From Triticum aestivum (Eukaryota; Streptophyta; Magnoliopsida; Poales; Poaceae), in contig NC_057801.1 in the NCBI RefSeq assembly GCF_018294505.1, positions 202,310,538 through 202,374,537 on the forward strand: DNA of 64,000 nucleotides, written 5' to 3'. Made by a program: the position numbers and the translations under genes. The notes beneath the pieces are model-generated. The model saw only the letters and a program-made list of their open reading frames with translations, made no database searches and was not told the DNA's origin. Of the stretch, positions 35,177 to 46,656 are shown piece by piece (within the stretch, counting starts at the first letter, position 1; every line of letters begins with the position of its first letter).

Positions 35177-35289
35177 ACCTTCATTTAATACACTGTTATG
35201 GACATAATGATGTAAACCTCATAACAGCTGGTATTGTACCAATATTTGTATGATGGCGCATAAATACACTAAAAATAAAAAAATAAAAA

Positions 35290-35504
35290 AATACTAGTAG
35301 CGATGGAAAGGAAACACGCTGCAAGTAGATAACTTAGCAGTAGCGCGGTACTGAACAAGCGCTGCAGCTATTTGTACTAGCAGTAGCGTGTGATGGCACG
35401 CGTTACTGCTAAGCAATAGCTGTAGCGCCTTATTAGAAGCGCGGCTTCCCGCGCTACTAGTGGGCACAAAACACGCGCTACTGCTAGGGTTTTCCCTAGT
35501 AGTG
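35290..35504. repeat. CACTA right subterminal repeats
   Basis: Copies of AGTAGCG, GCGCTACT and CTGCTA variants cluster up to the terminal inverted repeat, mirroring the left end. Confidence 0.75.
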
Positions 35505-35507
35505 TAC

Positions 35508-36210
35508 TTCCAGATTGTTCGCATACACTTGATGTGCCATCCGCACTCATTATACCTGGGGGCTTCTTCTCCAGAAGCTTAATTATAAGGGCTTTATGCC
35601 CAGCACATGTGTCAAGCTTCCACATGTACCTTTTACTCACCATTATATGCATCGATATGACTTAAGTTTTGGCCAAGCTGGGTTGCCGGGCTCCTGTGCT
35701 TACCCCTACGTTCCCGATTGTTCAGCTAGGAGGTAAAGGGAGCACCTCTGCGATTGTTACCGCCGGGTTAGCCGGACGTGTACCTCAGACTGGGTGAAGC
35801 CGAAAGCTAGCGTTCTTAAGGGAATATTCGGTCGGTGACCTAAAAGATGATTTTTTTACCTACCTGTTTATCTGCCCCCAGATGTTTTTCTGCTTTTTTC
35901 GCAGTACGGACATGCACTTTAGGGCATGCCTCCCGGGGAAAGGAACCCTTAACGGAACTATTCTCCCCGGAAGATGTTTCTTACTAACCATGTAATATAA
36001 CATAACTAGTTGGGCACTTGTCTGATAAAGCACTAATGACCCCTACGCCTGGTCTCCATGCATACCCCGGTTGTTTTTTAACCACAAAGGTATTCGGACA
36101 CACTCCGGACTCTAGGGTCCCGAGGTCGAAGCGAAAAGGTCGGCAAAGACAAACGATCTACAATCGGGCTAGAAGGCATTTCACATGTCATTTTCAATAC
36201 ATCATCAAAT
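35508..36210. other. E2 noncoding spacer right of the CACTA
   Basis: Colinear with E1 10385-11170. It contains the conserved module at 35681-35811. No coding signature was found. Confidence 0.6.
35681..35811 (+). ncRNA. Conserved noncoding module (E2 copy)
   Basis: GGTTGCCGGGCTCCTGTG through GAAGCCGAAAGCTAGCG. The GCTCC/GGAGC and TTACC/GGTAA pairings are retained. The same comments as for E1 apply; the RNA label is inference. Confidence 0.35.
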
Positions 36211-38968
36211 TTACTGATTGTATTCCTCCTCAATCCCGTCTAACAGGCTGTCTAACTTACAGTCCCGTTGGGAAAATTTAGCAGCCACCTCCACTTGGCT
36301 GTATACTAAACTCACAGGGATCTCCTTCCCATCGGGCCCCACCGATCCAACTTCGGCCATATGGTTGGGATCCGCCTTCTTGTACCATGTCTTCACCATG
36401 GCCCAAGCCTCCCTGGCACCCTGGCGGCAGGCCGAAATCTTCCATAAACGGAAGCGTTGCTGCACTCCCTGGAGTTTCTCCGCAAGCTCCCCAAGGCCCT
36501 CGGGTAGGGAGACGGCTGACCATAATGCCTGGATGACGCCGCTCATCGCCTACCAAACTTGTTTGAGCAGCTGTGACAGCTCGGGAAGTTGATCACCCGT
36601 CGATACGGGCATCTCCTCTGCAGGGCGACCTGTGAGTATACCTACAAGACACATTCTGTCAATTGACTTCCTCGTTGGACTCTTCTTTTCAAAGGAGTTC
36701 GTTCAAGAACTTACTATAGATGCCGCGATGAAGCCGCTGATTCTCCTTGACGGAGCCGGACAGCTCGGCCCGAACTCCTTTCAGCTCCTCTCCAAGCTGG
36801 GCGTGGGCATCTTGAAGCTTGTTCCTTTCTTGCTGCACCCTATGCAGCACCCTCTCGCCGGCCTTGAGCTGGCGCAGTAATTCTTGCCTGTCCGAATCTT
36901 GTCCGGCGGCACCTGCAATGTCATTATTAGACTTGCGCGCATGCCGCACAGCGCTTATATTTATTAATAAAAATGTGTTACCAGGAGGGGTCTCTGCGTT
37001 TCCTCCTGCGGCAGCAAGCGCGGCCTCAAGTTGGGCCTTGCATTCTTGCAGCTCCTGAGACAGCTGGGCATTCTTCTCGGTAAGAGCCTGCATTTCAAAT
37101 GATCCTTAAATCAGTTAACATAACTACTTTAAGTCTCGGGGGCTACTGGCATACATAACCATTAAAATTCCCTTACCCGTATGTCTTTTACATACTGCTC
37201 CGTGGCTCTGGTAAAACCGTCTTGAGCAGCACGGAGGTGCGCGTCCCCTGCGTTGAAGGCGTCCAATGCCTCAGGGGAGAAGCACGCTTCACGAAAAACT
37301 GTCCGGCGGCGCCTGTGGTTCATGGCGCTCTCCACCTCAGACTTGGTGGCGGACAGTCTGTCGGCATCCTCCGTTGGAGGAGTATCCGGCCCGCGCCTTG
37401 CGCTTGCCTCCCCCTCCAGGCCGGGCGCTGGAGCCTGGCCGATATGGGTCGGATCGGCAACCTCTACGCCCGCAGTCCGGCGGGTGCTCTTTCTCCTACA
37501 AAGATCATGAGCACTCAGACGCTTCCTAGGAACGTTGCTCTGAAAATTTAAAATACGAGCTATACCTTTGCGGCGATGTTTCAGTCCATACCGCGCTCCT
37601 TTTCCGCCTGCTGGTCCGGACTGGCCTTTGTTGGTCAGCCGCCGCGGGCTCGGCTTCCCACCTTGAAGGCGCTTCCTGTAAAACACCATCGTTCGTGAAG
37701 GTCAGAAATGGGCAAGGAAGAGATAATGGTGTCCGGACCTCGGTCACAATCACCTGGGAAGCCGGGTATAATCCGGGGTAGTCCACCGTAATGGCAACCA
37801 AAGCATTGTCCATCCTGAGCTGGTGAAACACCCCGTCGATCAGCTCCACCTTGATATCCGGATCCTCTTCGAAGGCCGGATCTTGGGATCTCCCTGGATC
37901 CTCAGGTTGCGGAGCTGGACTTATCATGTCCTCCACAATCCGGCGCAGTTCCTGCGCCGAAGACATAGTGTAAGAAGCTTAAACTCTAAAAGCACGGGTT
38001 GAGCCCTTAAAAAGTGTTCGCTTACCCAGCCCCGAGGGTTGTTCATGGAAAACCCATTCAGAGGGTTCGTTCGGAGGAAGTCCTCCTTTTCCCCCTTGTA
38101 CAGGCCAGACAGGATCTGCACCAGGTCCTTGGTCGAATCCGGCCCTTTGCGGCCGTGGCGGGTGGCGTCGTCCTCCCCGTTGAAATCCCACATGGGGTGG
38201 CCCCTGTATTGCAGTGGTTGTACTCCCCGCATGATGCATATTGCCATGATTCCGATCATGGTCAATCCGGAATGGGCTAGTAATCTTATTCGGCCCATCA
38301 GGTAATGGACGCTCTTGTCTTCCTCCAATTGGGGACTCCGTGGGCGCCAACTAAGGCGTTTTCTCAGAGGAGCGGCATTGAACTCCGGGAGGCCGACCCG
38401 GATTGGGTCCGGTAGCGGAGCGTCTTCTATGTAAAACCATTCCGAAGGCCAGTCTTCGGACGCCTTCTTAGGGGTCCCGGATGGATATCCGGTCCCGGCA
38501 ATGCGCCATACTTCGGCGCCGCCCACTTGGTATATAGATCCCTCGTGAGAACGGGGTACGAGGCAGAACAACCTCTTCCACAGCGCAAAATGGGGCTCGA
38601 TGCCCAGGAACAGCTCGCAAAGAGCTACGTAACCCACGACATGCAGGACAGAGGCGGGTGTGAGGTGATGGAGCTGGAGTCCGTAGAACTCCAGGAGCCC
38701 GCGGAGGAACGGATGTATAGGAAATCCGAGTCCCCTTATTAGATAGGGGACGAAGCATACCCGCTCCCCTTTGTTGGGACTTGGGGTAGCCTCCGCTTGC
38801 TTCCCACCTTGGTAGGTGGCCAGCCCGGCTCGAACCGGGACCATGAAAGCCGGAGGGAGATAGCCCCCCGCTTGGAGCTTCACTAGCTCGTTATGTGGAA
38901 CAGAGCATCTCCTCCAATCTCCTGGCAGTGGGTTGGGAGCGCGAGAGGAGGAGTCGCGCGACGGTCCA
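36211..38968 (-). pseudogene. E2 antisense multi-exon gene, PF04195-like, broken
   Basis: ATG at 38968 is out of frame with the conserved first exon by a small shift. From about 38950 the exon reads open to a donor at 38025 (CTGG|GTAAGC): AFMVPVRAGLATYQGG, LIRGLGFPIHPFLRGLLEFY, WFYIEDAPLPDPIRVGLPEF and GHPMWDFNGEDDATR. The next exon starts ELRRIVEDMISPAPQPED after a CAG near 37950. Others follow at about 37689-37560, 37500-37162, 37093-36689 (coiled coil) and 36546-36211. Gene structure parallels E3, though the sequence is distant. The promoter-like box is TACAAAAG near 39060. Confidence 0.65.
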
Positions 38969-39299
38969 TGGTGGAATGGGTTGTTGGGTCAAAGGCGCTC
39001 CGATGAGTATTCGCGGAAGGAAGATGGTGTGATTTGAATCTGGATTTTTGCCTCTTTTGTAGGAGGATGACTTGCACGACTAGGGGGTGAAATGTAAAAA
39101 AACACCCTGGCTTTTCGCATTCATGCGACGCGAGGAGGAAGACCATTATTGGGCGTAGAAGCCAAGAAGCACAACATTTATGAAGAAATCGGACACTGTT
39201 CGGCCGGTACGTGGAACTTAAAAGGAGAACCCGCCTTGCAACGCCGAAGACTATATACGCGCCGGACTTATCATCATTGTAGCCTGGTTCGGGGGCTAC
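38969..39299. other. E2 spacer between antisense gene start and 3' LTR
   Basis: Holds the antisense leader and, next to the LTR, CTGGTTCGGGGGCTAC, which is the likely polypurine tract region (GGGGGCTAC before TGAGGG) used for plus-strand priming. The same sequence precedes the E1 3' LTR. Confidence 0.45.
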
Positions 39300-39780
39300 T
39301 GAGGGAGTCCTGGACTAGGGGGTGTCCGGACAGCCGGACTATCATCGTCCGCCGGACTCCAAGACTACGAAGATACAAGAATGAAGACTCCGTCCCGTGT
39401 CCTGAGGGGACTTTCCTTGGCGTGGAAGGCAAGCTTGGCAATACGGATATGTAGATCTCCTACCATTGTAACCGACTCTGTGTAACCCTAGCCTCCTCCG
39501 GTGTCTATATAAACCGGAGGGCTTTAGTCGTAGGACACAACATACATCACAACAATCATACCATAGGCTAGCATTAGGGTTTAGCCTCCTTGATCTCGTG
39601 GTAGATCCACTCTTGTACTACCCATATCATCAATATTAATCAAGCAGGACGTAGGGTTTTACCTCCATCGAGAGGGCCCGAACCTGGGTAAAACATCATG
39701 TCCCTTGCCTCCTGTTACCATCCTCCTAGACGCACAGTTCGGGACCCCCTACCCGAGATCCGCCGGTTTTGACACCGACA
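39300..39780 (+). repeat. E2 3' LTR
   Basis: Starts TGAGGGAGTCCTGGACTAGG and ends GACACCGACA; TATA box at 39506-39513. The second AGGAG copy follows directly, leading back into T reverse transcriptase. Confidence 0.92.
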
Positions 39781-40585
39781 AGGAGAATATTCCGAAGACC
39801 GCATTCACCACTCGATATGGTCTTTATGAATATACAGTTATGTCTTTTGGCCTCACCAACGCCCCTACCTTCTTCATGCATATGATGAACAAAGTATTCA
39901 TGGACTTCCTCGATAAGTTCGTGGTAGTCTTCATTGATGATATACTCATTTACTCAAGAAGTGAAGAAGAACACAAAGAACACCTTCGAGCAGTGTTACA
40001 ACGACTCCGTGAACATCAGTTATATGCCAAATTCAGTAAATGTGAGTTTTGGCTCAAGCAAGTTGGATTACTTGGACATGTGCTATCCGCCGCAGGTATA
40101 GCCGTGGACCCAAGCAAAGTAAAGGATGTACTCGATTGGTTGCCACCCACAACCGTATCTCAGATCCAGAGTTTTCTTGGATTAGCCGGATATTACCGTC
40201 GTTTCATTGAAGGGTTTTCCAAGATTGCTAAACCCATGACAGAGCTGCTCAAGAAGGATAAGAAGTTTGAATGGAATGAGGACTATGCGAAAAGTTTCAA
40301 TGAGTTAAAGAAACGGCTGACAACTGCTTCGGTATTGACTCTTCCAGATATCTACCGCAGTTTTGATGTGTATTGCGACGCTTCCAGGCAAGGACTTGGA
40401 TGCGTACTTATGCAAGACGGCAAGGTAGTAGCTTATGCCTCACGACAGCTATGACCCCACGAGGGAAATTACCCTACTCATGATTTGGAGTTGGCCGTGG
40501 TGGTTCATGCTTTAAAAATTTGGAGACACTATCTCATTGGGAAGAGGTGCCAAATTTTTACCGATCACAAAAGTCTCAAGTATAT
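39781..40585 (+). pseudogene. pol: T reverse transcriptase 3' half and RNase H start (cut by E3)
   Basis: The frame resumes after the E2 target copy: [20 protein letters not shown], the catalytic [10 protein letters not shown], then [20 protein letters not shown] and RNase H ([47 protein letters not shown]). A TGA at 40452-40454 (from CGA, Arg) interrupts it. The segment ends in the TATAT target of E3 at 40581-40585. Confidence 0.92.
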
Positions 40586-41066
40586 TGTCGGTGTCAAAAC
40601 CGGCGGATCTCGGGTAGGGGGTCCCGAACTGTGCGTCTAGGCGGATGGTAACAGGAGACAAGGGACACGATGTTTTACCCAGGTTCGGGCCCTCTTGATG
40701 GAGGTAAAACCCTACGTCCTGCTTGATTAATATTAATGATATGGGTAGTACAAGAGTGGATCTACCACGAGATCAAGGAGGCTAAACCCTAAAGCTAGCC
40801 TATGGTATGATTGTTGTGATGTATGTTGTGTCCTACGGACTAAAGCCCTCCGGTTTATATAGACACCGGAGGAGGTTAGGGTTACACAGAGTCGGTTACA
40901 ATGGTAGGAGATCTACATATCCATATTGCCAAGCTTGCCTTCCAGCCAAGGAAAGTCCCATCCGGACACGGGACGGAGTCTTCAATCTTGTATCTTCGTA
41001 GTCTTGGAGTCCGGCGGACGATGATAGTCCGGCTGTCCGGACACCCCCTAGTCCAGGACTTCCTCA
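40586..41066 (-). repeat. E3 3' LTR (left)
   Basis: Reverse orientation, starting TGTCGGTGTC. TATA box (reverse) at 40854-40861. It ends TTCCTCA, one substitution from the right copy. Confidence 0.92.
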
Positions 41067-41496
41067 GTAGCCCCTGAACCAGGCTTCAATGACGATAAGT
41101 CCGGCGCGCATAATGTTCGGCATTGCAAGGCGGGTTCCTCCCTTGAATAATCCAGAGAAGATCATGAACACCAGGATAGTGTCCGGCTCTGCAAAATAAA
41201 TTCCACATTCCACCGTAGAGAGAATAATGCACATAAATCCAACCTGCTGACGTATTTGGTGGCATGACATCACACCGCTACCAGGCCTTTATTTGAATCG
41301 TTTTTTATTATACCACCTCAGCGCGTTTAGCGAAGCGGTTTCCTTGGCACGTCTTGTCGAAGCAGAGATCGTGCTCCCCTTATTCTGGGATTCTCATCAA
41401 TACGAGCGTGGGTAACCCAACCGTGCCCGTCGCCACGCCTCCTCTATCGAAGGTGAATCCCAAACGGTCACAGAGATGGCTCTTGGTATTTTCCCC

Positions 41497-41504
41497 TTTA
41501 TAAG
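41497..41504 (+). promoter_or_regulatory. TATA-like box of the E3 antisense gene
   Basis: TTTATAAG lies 140 bp upstream of ATG 41639, at a position comparable to the TATAAAAG of E1. It is outside the LTR, so it would give the gene its own promoter. Confidence 0.5.
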
Positions 41505-41638
41505 GGGACCAAGGCTCGTTTCTTTTTCTCAATCTTCCATCGAATCCTCTCCTTGCTCCAAGTTCCAACACCCAGAGCCCCAGATTCGAGCGCTTCGGAT
41601 CTTCAACCTTGTCCGGCTCCAACCTTCAGGGCCGGTGG

Positions 41639-44488
41639 ATGCCCTCCTCCATCACGGAGGAGGATGTGTTAAAGTTGTGTGAGGCCAAGTACCTGTCCTA
41701 CGAGATTTCGCACAGGTTGCCCGCCCGAGGGCAGGCCGTACCCACTCCCGAGCCCGGTGAGTATGTCGTCTTCGTATCCCACCTCCGTCGGGGTTTAGGC
41801 TTCTCGACGGACCCCTTCGTGAGAGGGCTCATGTTCTACTACGGGATGGATTTTCACGACTTGGCTCCGGAGTCCATCCTCCATATTTTCGCATTCATTA
41901 TTGTCTGTGAAGCCTTCCTCCGCATCACCCCCCACTTCGGCCTATGGCTGAAGACCTTCAATGTGGAGCTGAAGATGGTCGGGGGGTGTCAAGCGGAGTG
42001 CGGCGGGGCGGCCATAAGCAGGAGGGCCGATGCCCCGTGGCCCGAGGGCTCCTTCCAAGAGGAGCTCGGCTTGTGGCAGCAGGAGTGGTTCTATGTCACC
42101 CCTCCGAAGGGCAGCAAGCAAAAGCCACCGCCTTCATTCCGCCCGGGACCTCCACGCCGATTGATGTCGTGGGTCAACCAAGGGCTCAATTGGGGGCCGT
42201 CCGAAGACGTGCCCTTATTGCAGGGCCGGATTCGAGACCTCCAAGCGAGGGAGATCAATCTGGTTGTGGTGATGCAGGTCATGCTAATCAGGCGTCTTCT
42301 GCCCTGCAAACGCCGTCCTCTCCGGTTATGGGAGTTCAATCCGGAGGGGCCACGAACTCTCCAACACTTCATGGGTATGACGCCCGTGGAGATGTACAAG
42401 TTGTTCTTCGGACCGCAGGTGGCGTGTCCGGAATTGACCGAGGACGCAGGCCTAAGCTGCAATCGCCCGGATACACAGGTAAGTAGCTCAGAGTCCGGAC
42501 GTTCTGTTTGTTCGCTTTTCTGAAATTCGCCTTCTAACCCATTATTCTTCATCAGGAGTGGGTAGCGCAATCGAAGCTGATAAGGTGTCCGGCCCCCCTC
42601 CCAGAGACCGCACCGGAGCCCGTGCTGGTCAGAATGTTGGAGGTCGCGCCCGTAGAAGGGGGCGATGGGGAAAATAGAAGAGCTATCACCTCACCCAAGG
42701 GGGCGCCTGAAGAGGGGGGGATCGACAATCCCTCCTTCCAGGGGGAGAAGAGGACCGCCTCCGAAGACCCGGAGGCCAAAGCCCCTAAGCGGGGGAAGAA
42801 ATCTTTACCGGAGGGTCCTGCGTCCGGGGAAAGTCCGGACGTACAATCGTCTCTAAAGGATCACCCCTCCAGCGAGCCGTGAGTAAAAGGTGGCTTCATT
42901 AATGAGAAAATACCCCTATTTGTGCTTCTGTGGATGACCGAAATTTTTACCTTGCAGTTCGGATCTGCGGCCTTCTCAGATGAGCTCGTCTTCGGGGGAT
43001 CTTCGTCCGGAGATGATGGAGAGCGAAACGCCTCCGTCTGCTGCGCCGTCGGATAGGGCAGACGAGCCTGAAGTATCGTCACGGAGGGTATCCCAGAGTC
43101 CGGAGGGGCCGGAGAGTTCGGCGCCCACTAGTGTCCGGCCGGGGGAGCTGAAGAATCTGCTTGAGAGGGCGTCCATCTCAGAAGATCACCGTGCTTTGAT
43201 GCGTATGGTGATTGGAAGGATTTCGTCCACCGAAAGCGGATTGCATAATGCCGTTAGGAGTTTACTGACGGGATTTGAGGTACGCAAGAACGACGCACCT
43301 TTTTGACAGTTTGGCACATAGAAGTGCGCCCTGTATAGATAGTAGCCCCTGAGACTCGGTAGGTTGTCGAAAGCGACAGCGTGCCGAGGATCAAAATCTC
43401 AGGTAATGAATGTCACCGTTCCTATGCAGGTGGCGGATAGTCCGGGGGCTAGCCGGACTAGTGGAGTTGTCGAGCTAATGCGGCAACTCGATGTGGCTGA
43501 TGCGGACATCGCGCTTGTCAACCGGCGACTTGACGAGTCGCAAGGTAAATGAATTCTCCGCAGTCACTTGTTTAAGGGAGTCAAAGCCCGCTTCTGACAA
43601 TATATATACTGTGATACAGATGGTGCTGCTGCTGTGGAGAGCCTTCGGGCCGAGCTTGCTCAAGCTAAGGAGCAAGCCCGAAGGAGTGATGCGGCTGCCT
43701 TGAGGGCGGCCGAGGAGTTGGAAGCCGAAAAGGCTGCACACTGCCTAAGCAGGGAAAAGATGGCCGAATTGGCCGTGAAATTGAAGGATGCTGCCGACCG
43801 CAATGAGGCTCTTGAAAAGGAGCGCCTATCGGAGCGGGAAGACCTGGGAAAGGCCACCGCCGAAGCCAAGGATGCCCGTTCTGCGATGCGGGCTATGAAG
43901 GAGGAGCTGCGCCAGGCCAGAGATATTGTGGCTGGCGGGCCTTTTCTGCTGCGTCGCCGGTTTACGGACCCGAAGTATGCCCAACTTGGCCAGCTGTGGG
44001 GTCCGGACGATCCATATATGGACTTAGCGGCAAGTGCGGCTGATGCCGTTGTGCACTTCCGGAGCCAGAAGGATCACAAGATGGAAGAGCTATTTTGGTC
44101 TCAATTCCATAGTCCGGACCGTTCACTTCCGTTGACCGATCGGTTGGCCGAATGGGCTGAGCTAAACAGGTTGTTCGGACTTGCCATGACTGATATTGTG
44201 GCTCATGTCTGGCCAGAGAGGCCGAAGGCGACGAGCTATTTCGGCTTATTGCAGCAATTTCTTGGAGCGGTGCCGCATATCAAGGAGATGAAGCGGTCGG
44301 CCTGCAGAGAAGGTGCGCGGATGGCCCTTGCCCGTGTGAAGACACATTGGGCAGAGATGGATGCCACCGCTATTGCAGCCCAGGGTTCGGACGAAAGCCG
44401 GTTACCCGCCGAGCACTATTTTGGGGAAGTTATGCGTGGCGCTCGTGTAATAGAGTCGCAGTGCTCGAAAAATGTTATGTTCAAATGA
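41639..44488 (+). CDS. Intact five-exon gene antisense to E3 gag-pro; PF04195-like plus coiled coil, 822 aa
   Basis: Exons 41639-42478, 42556-42878, 42958-43279, 43430-43544 and 43620-44488 join with GT-AG borders. Phases 0, 2, 0 and 1 all match across the junctions, giving 822 codons plus stop. Residues 1-280 resemble the putative gypsy-type transposon domain PF04195 (FVSHLRRGLGFSTDPFVRGL, APESILHIFAFIIVCEAFLR, LGLWQQEWFYVTPPKGSKQK). Residues 281-495 are Ser/Pro/Glu/Lys-rich and probably disordered. About 537-635 forms a long Ala/Glu/Lys/Leu coiled coil (AELAQAKEQARRSDAAALRA, EDLGKATAEAKDARSAMRAM), followed by a globular tail. I used ATG 41639; the frame is open about 10 codons further upstream. 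The function of this family is unknown. Preservation while pol is missing suggests use or recent origin. Confidence 0.75.
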
Positions 44489-45585
44489 ACGTTTTTACCT
44501 TGTAAAACAATGATTATGCTGTAACCGCCTTTTATACTTGTGCGTTCCAAGTATTAAAATATCTCCTATGCAGCCGTTTATGTATACGTTTGTATAACCT
44601 GAAAGATTGCAGTCTTCGGCTTCAGCCCCCACGCACAAGGTGCGGGGGTGTTTGCAAAAAATAGCGCGTTTTCACACTTAATCCGACGTCTCGGTCCTGT
44701 TAAGGAGGTGGTAGCGTAGCAAACGAGGCAATCCGGACTATGATGCTTTATCACTTTCACTTAGCCATTGGAGTTCGAGGGTGGGGCTACGACATAGCCC
44801 CTTGGGGCACCGCGCTTCTCCGAATTTGGGGCGCGTGTGTGCCTGACCGGGAAACGGTCCTTCGTCAAAGCGGGGAATTCTAAACATTCCGGTAGTCGAT
44901 CGAGTGGTTGACCAGTCTCTCGCTGTATCATGACAATCAGTTTTCGGCTTTCTCTACTGAGGTGCTCGCCCAGCCGAACTGGGGCACAATCGCAGTAGTT
45001 CTCCTGGTGCCGCGTTAGCCGATGATACGGAACGTAAGGCAGCAAAACACAGGAGCCGGGCAAACCCAACATTTGACCAAAGACATGATTCAGAGCTGAT
45101 GCATATAAGGCCTAACTCGAGACGCGAACACTCCCTAAGGTGTTTGGTCTTTATGGTAATGGGCAGAACAATGCCCTAAGCCCCTAGTGTCCAGGTACGA
45201 GCATGGTCCTCTGACGCGGCCGATGCCAAAACGTCAGGCTCCACTTTGGTTATAATAAGAAACCAAGGGATTATAACAACAAGAGAGACAGTAAAAAAAG
45301 GTTTACGCAGGGTCTTAAGCTGAAAAGAATCCTCGCGACGGGTCCCTACTGCATGTCTGCGCCTGTGTCTCTGTTGTGCTGTTATCCTGGACGGGTGTGC
45401 ACGTTGTTTATCTGTAAAAAGAGAGGAACTTAGTTTGAAAGGAATTCGTTCGAAAAGAATATATACGAAAGAAGAAATAAAAATAAGCAAAGTGTAGTCT
45501 GTATGAGCTCGCTGTTCTTGTGCACGCAGCCCCTTGTGAAGGGGTGCGTGGCTGGGGAGCCCCTAGTTATTTACGCCGGACTCGT
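44489..45585. other. E3 noncoding spacer replacing reverse transcriptase-integrase
   Basis: There is no coding signature. It holds the conserved module (reverse strand, 44938-45071) and a CCCCGCACCTTG...CAAGGTGCGGGG-like stretch near 44625. In E1 and E2 about 3.2 kb of pol lies between the protease and this spacer. Confidence 0.55.
44938..45071 (-). ncRNA. Conserved noncoding module (E3 copy)
   Basis: The minus strand reads GCCCGGCTCCTGTG, ACGTTCCG, CATCGGCTAACG, CTGCGATTGTG and AGAAAGCCGAAAACTG in the same order as in E1, E2 and E4. CTCC/GGAG pairing is kept while other positions differ. The RNA label is inference. Confidence 0.35.
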
Positions 45586-46611
45586 CTAACCGTGTCCGGG
45601 GTCTTTGAATGACCCTCGCACTGAAAGGATGCCACGTGGACTGGGCATCTTAAGTGTAAGAGACGCGTAATGTGGTATGGCGTTGAAGTGAACAAAAGCT
45701 TCTCGTCCCAGGAGTGCTTGATAGCTACTTTTGAATGGGACGATATGAAAGATTAGTTTTTCGCGTCGAAAGTTGTTCGGTGATCCGAACACAACTTCTA
45801 GTAATAGGGAGCCTGTGCACTTGGCGTAAGGGCCTGGATTCACTCCTTTGAAGGAAGTGCGGCTGTGTCGAATTTTAGTAGGGTCTATCCCCAACTTGCG
45901 GATTGTGTTTGGATACAGTAGGTTTAGGTCACTGCCTCCGTCCATCAGGACTTGTGTAAATTGTAGTCCGTCGATTACAGGATCCAATATCAGGGCAGTC
46001 CATCCTGCGTTTCGAATGCTTCTGGAATAATCCAGGTGGTCGAAAGTGATTGGTTTTGATGTCCAATCTCTATGTTCCGCTGGGTTGGACCGTGCGAGAC
46101 CCTTTTTAGAGGGTGCCGCACTATTTTTCCGTATTATCACATGAAGTGAGTTTACTGCTTTGACCTCTTGTGGGAAGGTCTTTTGTTTTCCGGTGCTCTG
46201 CTGGTGGGGTTTGTCATCATCTTCGCTTGATGCGTCGAGCCCCTTGTGTTCGGCGTTTAGCCGGCCGGACTGTTTGAAAACCCAACAGTCTCGGTGGGTG
46301 TGGTTTGCAGGCCTTCCGGGGGTACTGTGGATTTGACATATCCAACCCAAAATCTTGTTTAAACTGGATAGCTCCTCGCTGTTATCCTTAAGGGGCGGTG
46401 TTTTGTTGTTTGGCCGCGAGCTTTTGAATCCGGCATTGACTGTCGTGCCCTTCGGGCTATTCTCTTTATTTCGGTGTTGCTCTTTTCTGCGCCGTGATTT
46501 TCCGTTTCCATCTCTGATCTCGGATGTACTTGGGTCGCTGGTGCTGCATCTTGCTAGCCAGCTATACTCTCCCGCACAAAAGTGGGTCATGAGGCTTGTT
46601 AGCGTGGACAT
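45586..46611 (-). pseudogene. pro: E3 Gag C-terminus with zinc finger, and protease
   Basis: In frame with the upstream Gag piece after one TGA (46657-46659). It contains a CX2HX8HX4C finger (CQIHSTPGRPANHTHRDC), a basic linker, and a protease with LDPVIDGLQFTQVLMDGGSD and SYQALLGREAFVHFNAIPHY. It ends SFKDPGHG-stop and does not continue into reverse transcriptase. Confidence 0.8.
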
Positions 46612-46656
46612 TGTCCTCGGCTTTTCTTGGCCGAGGTGTCTGGCGAGCCATTCATC

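Larger units (their letters stand above)
31946..35504 (+). mobile_element. Non-autonomous CACTA (En/Spm) DNA transposon, 3559 bp
   Basis: The ends are inverted: CACTACTAGGGAAAACC at 31946 and GGTTTTCCCTAGTAGTG ending at 35504. A 3-bp TAC duplication flanks it (31943-31945, 35505-35507). Both ends carry many copies of the subterminal motif AGTAGCGC in both orientations. The interior has no TNP-A or TNP-D type transposase but holds an ORF at 32818 and a four-exon gene at 33650-34858. It must rely on a transposase supplied from elsewhere. Confidence 0.93.
26219..39780 (+). mobile_element. E2: Fatima-like Gypsy element with a nested CACTA
   Basis: LTRs of 482 and 481 bp flank gag-pol, a spacer split by a CACTA transposon, and a decayed antisense gene. 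The target duplication AGGAG is at 26214-26218 and 39781-39785. Without the CACTA, E2 is almost exactly 10 kb, like E1. About 15 of 482 LTR positions differ by hand count. Its R region has the ACACAACATACATCAC insert that is also in E3 but not in E1 or E4. Confidence 0.9.

Noticed and set aside
41944..42486. Second long ORF overlapping exon 1 of the E3 antisense gene
   Set aside because: Alternative frame of a GC-rich exon; the other frame has the PF04195-like sequence conserved with E1 and E2.
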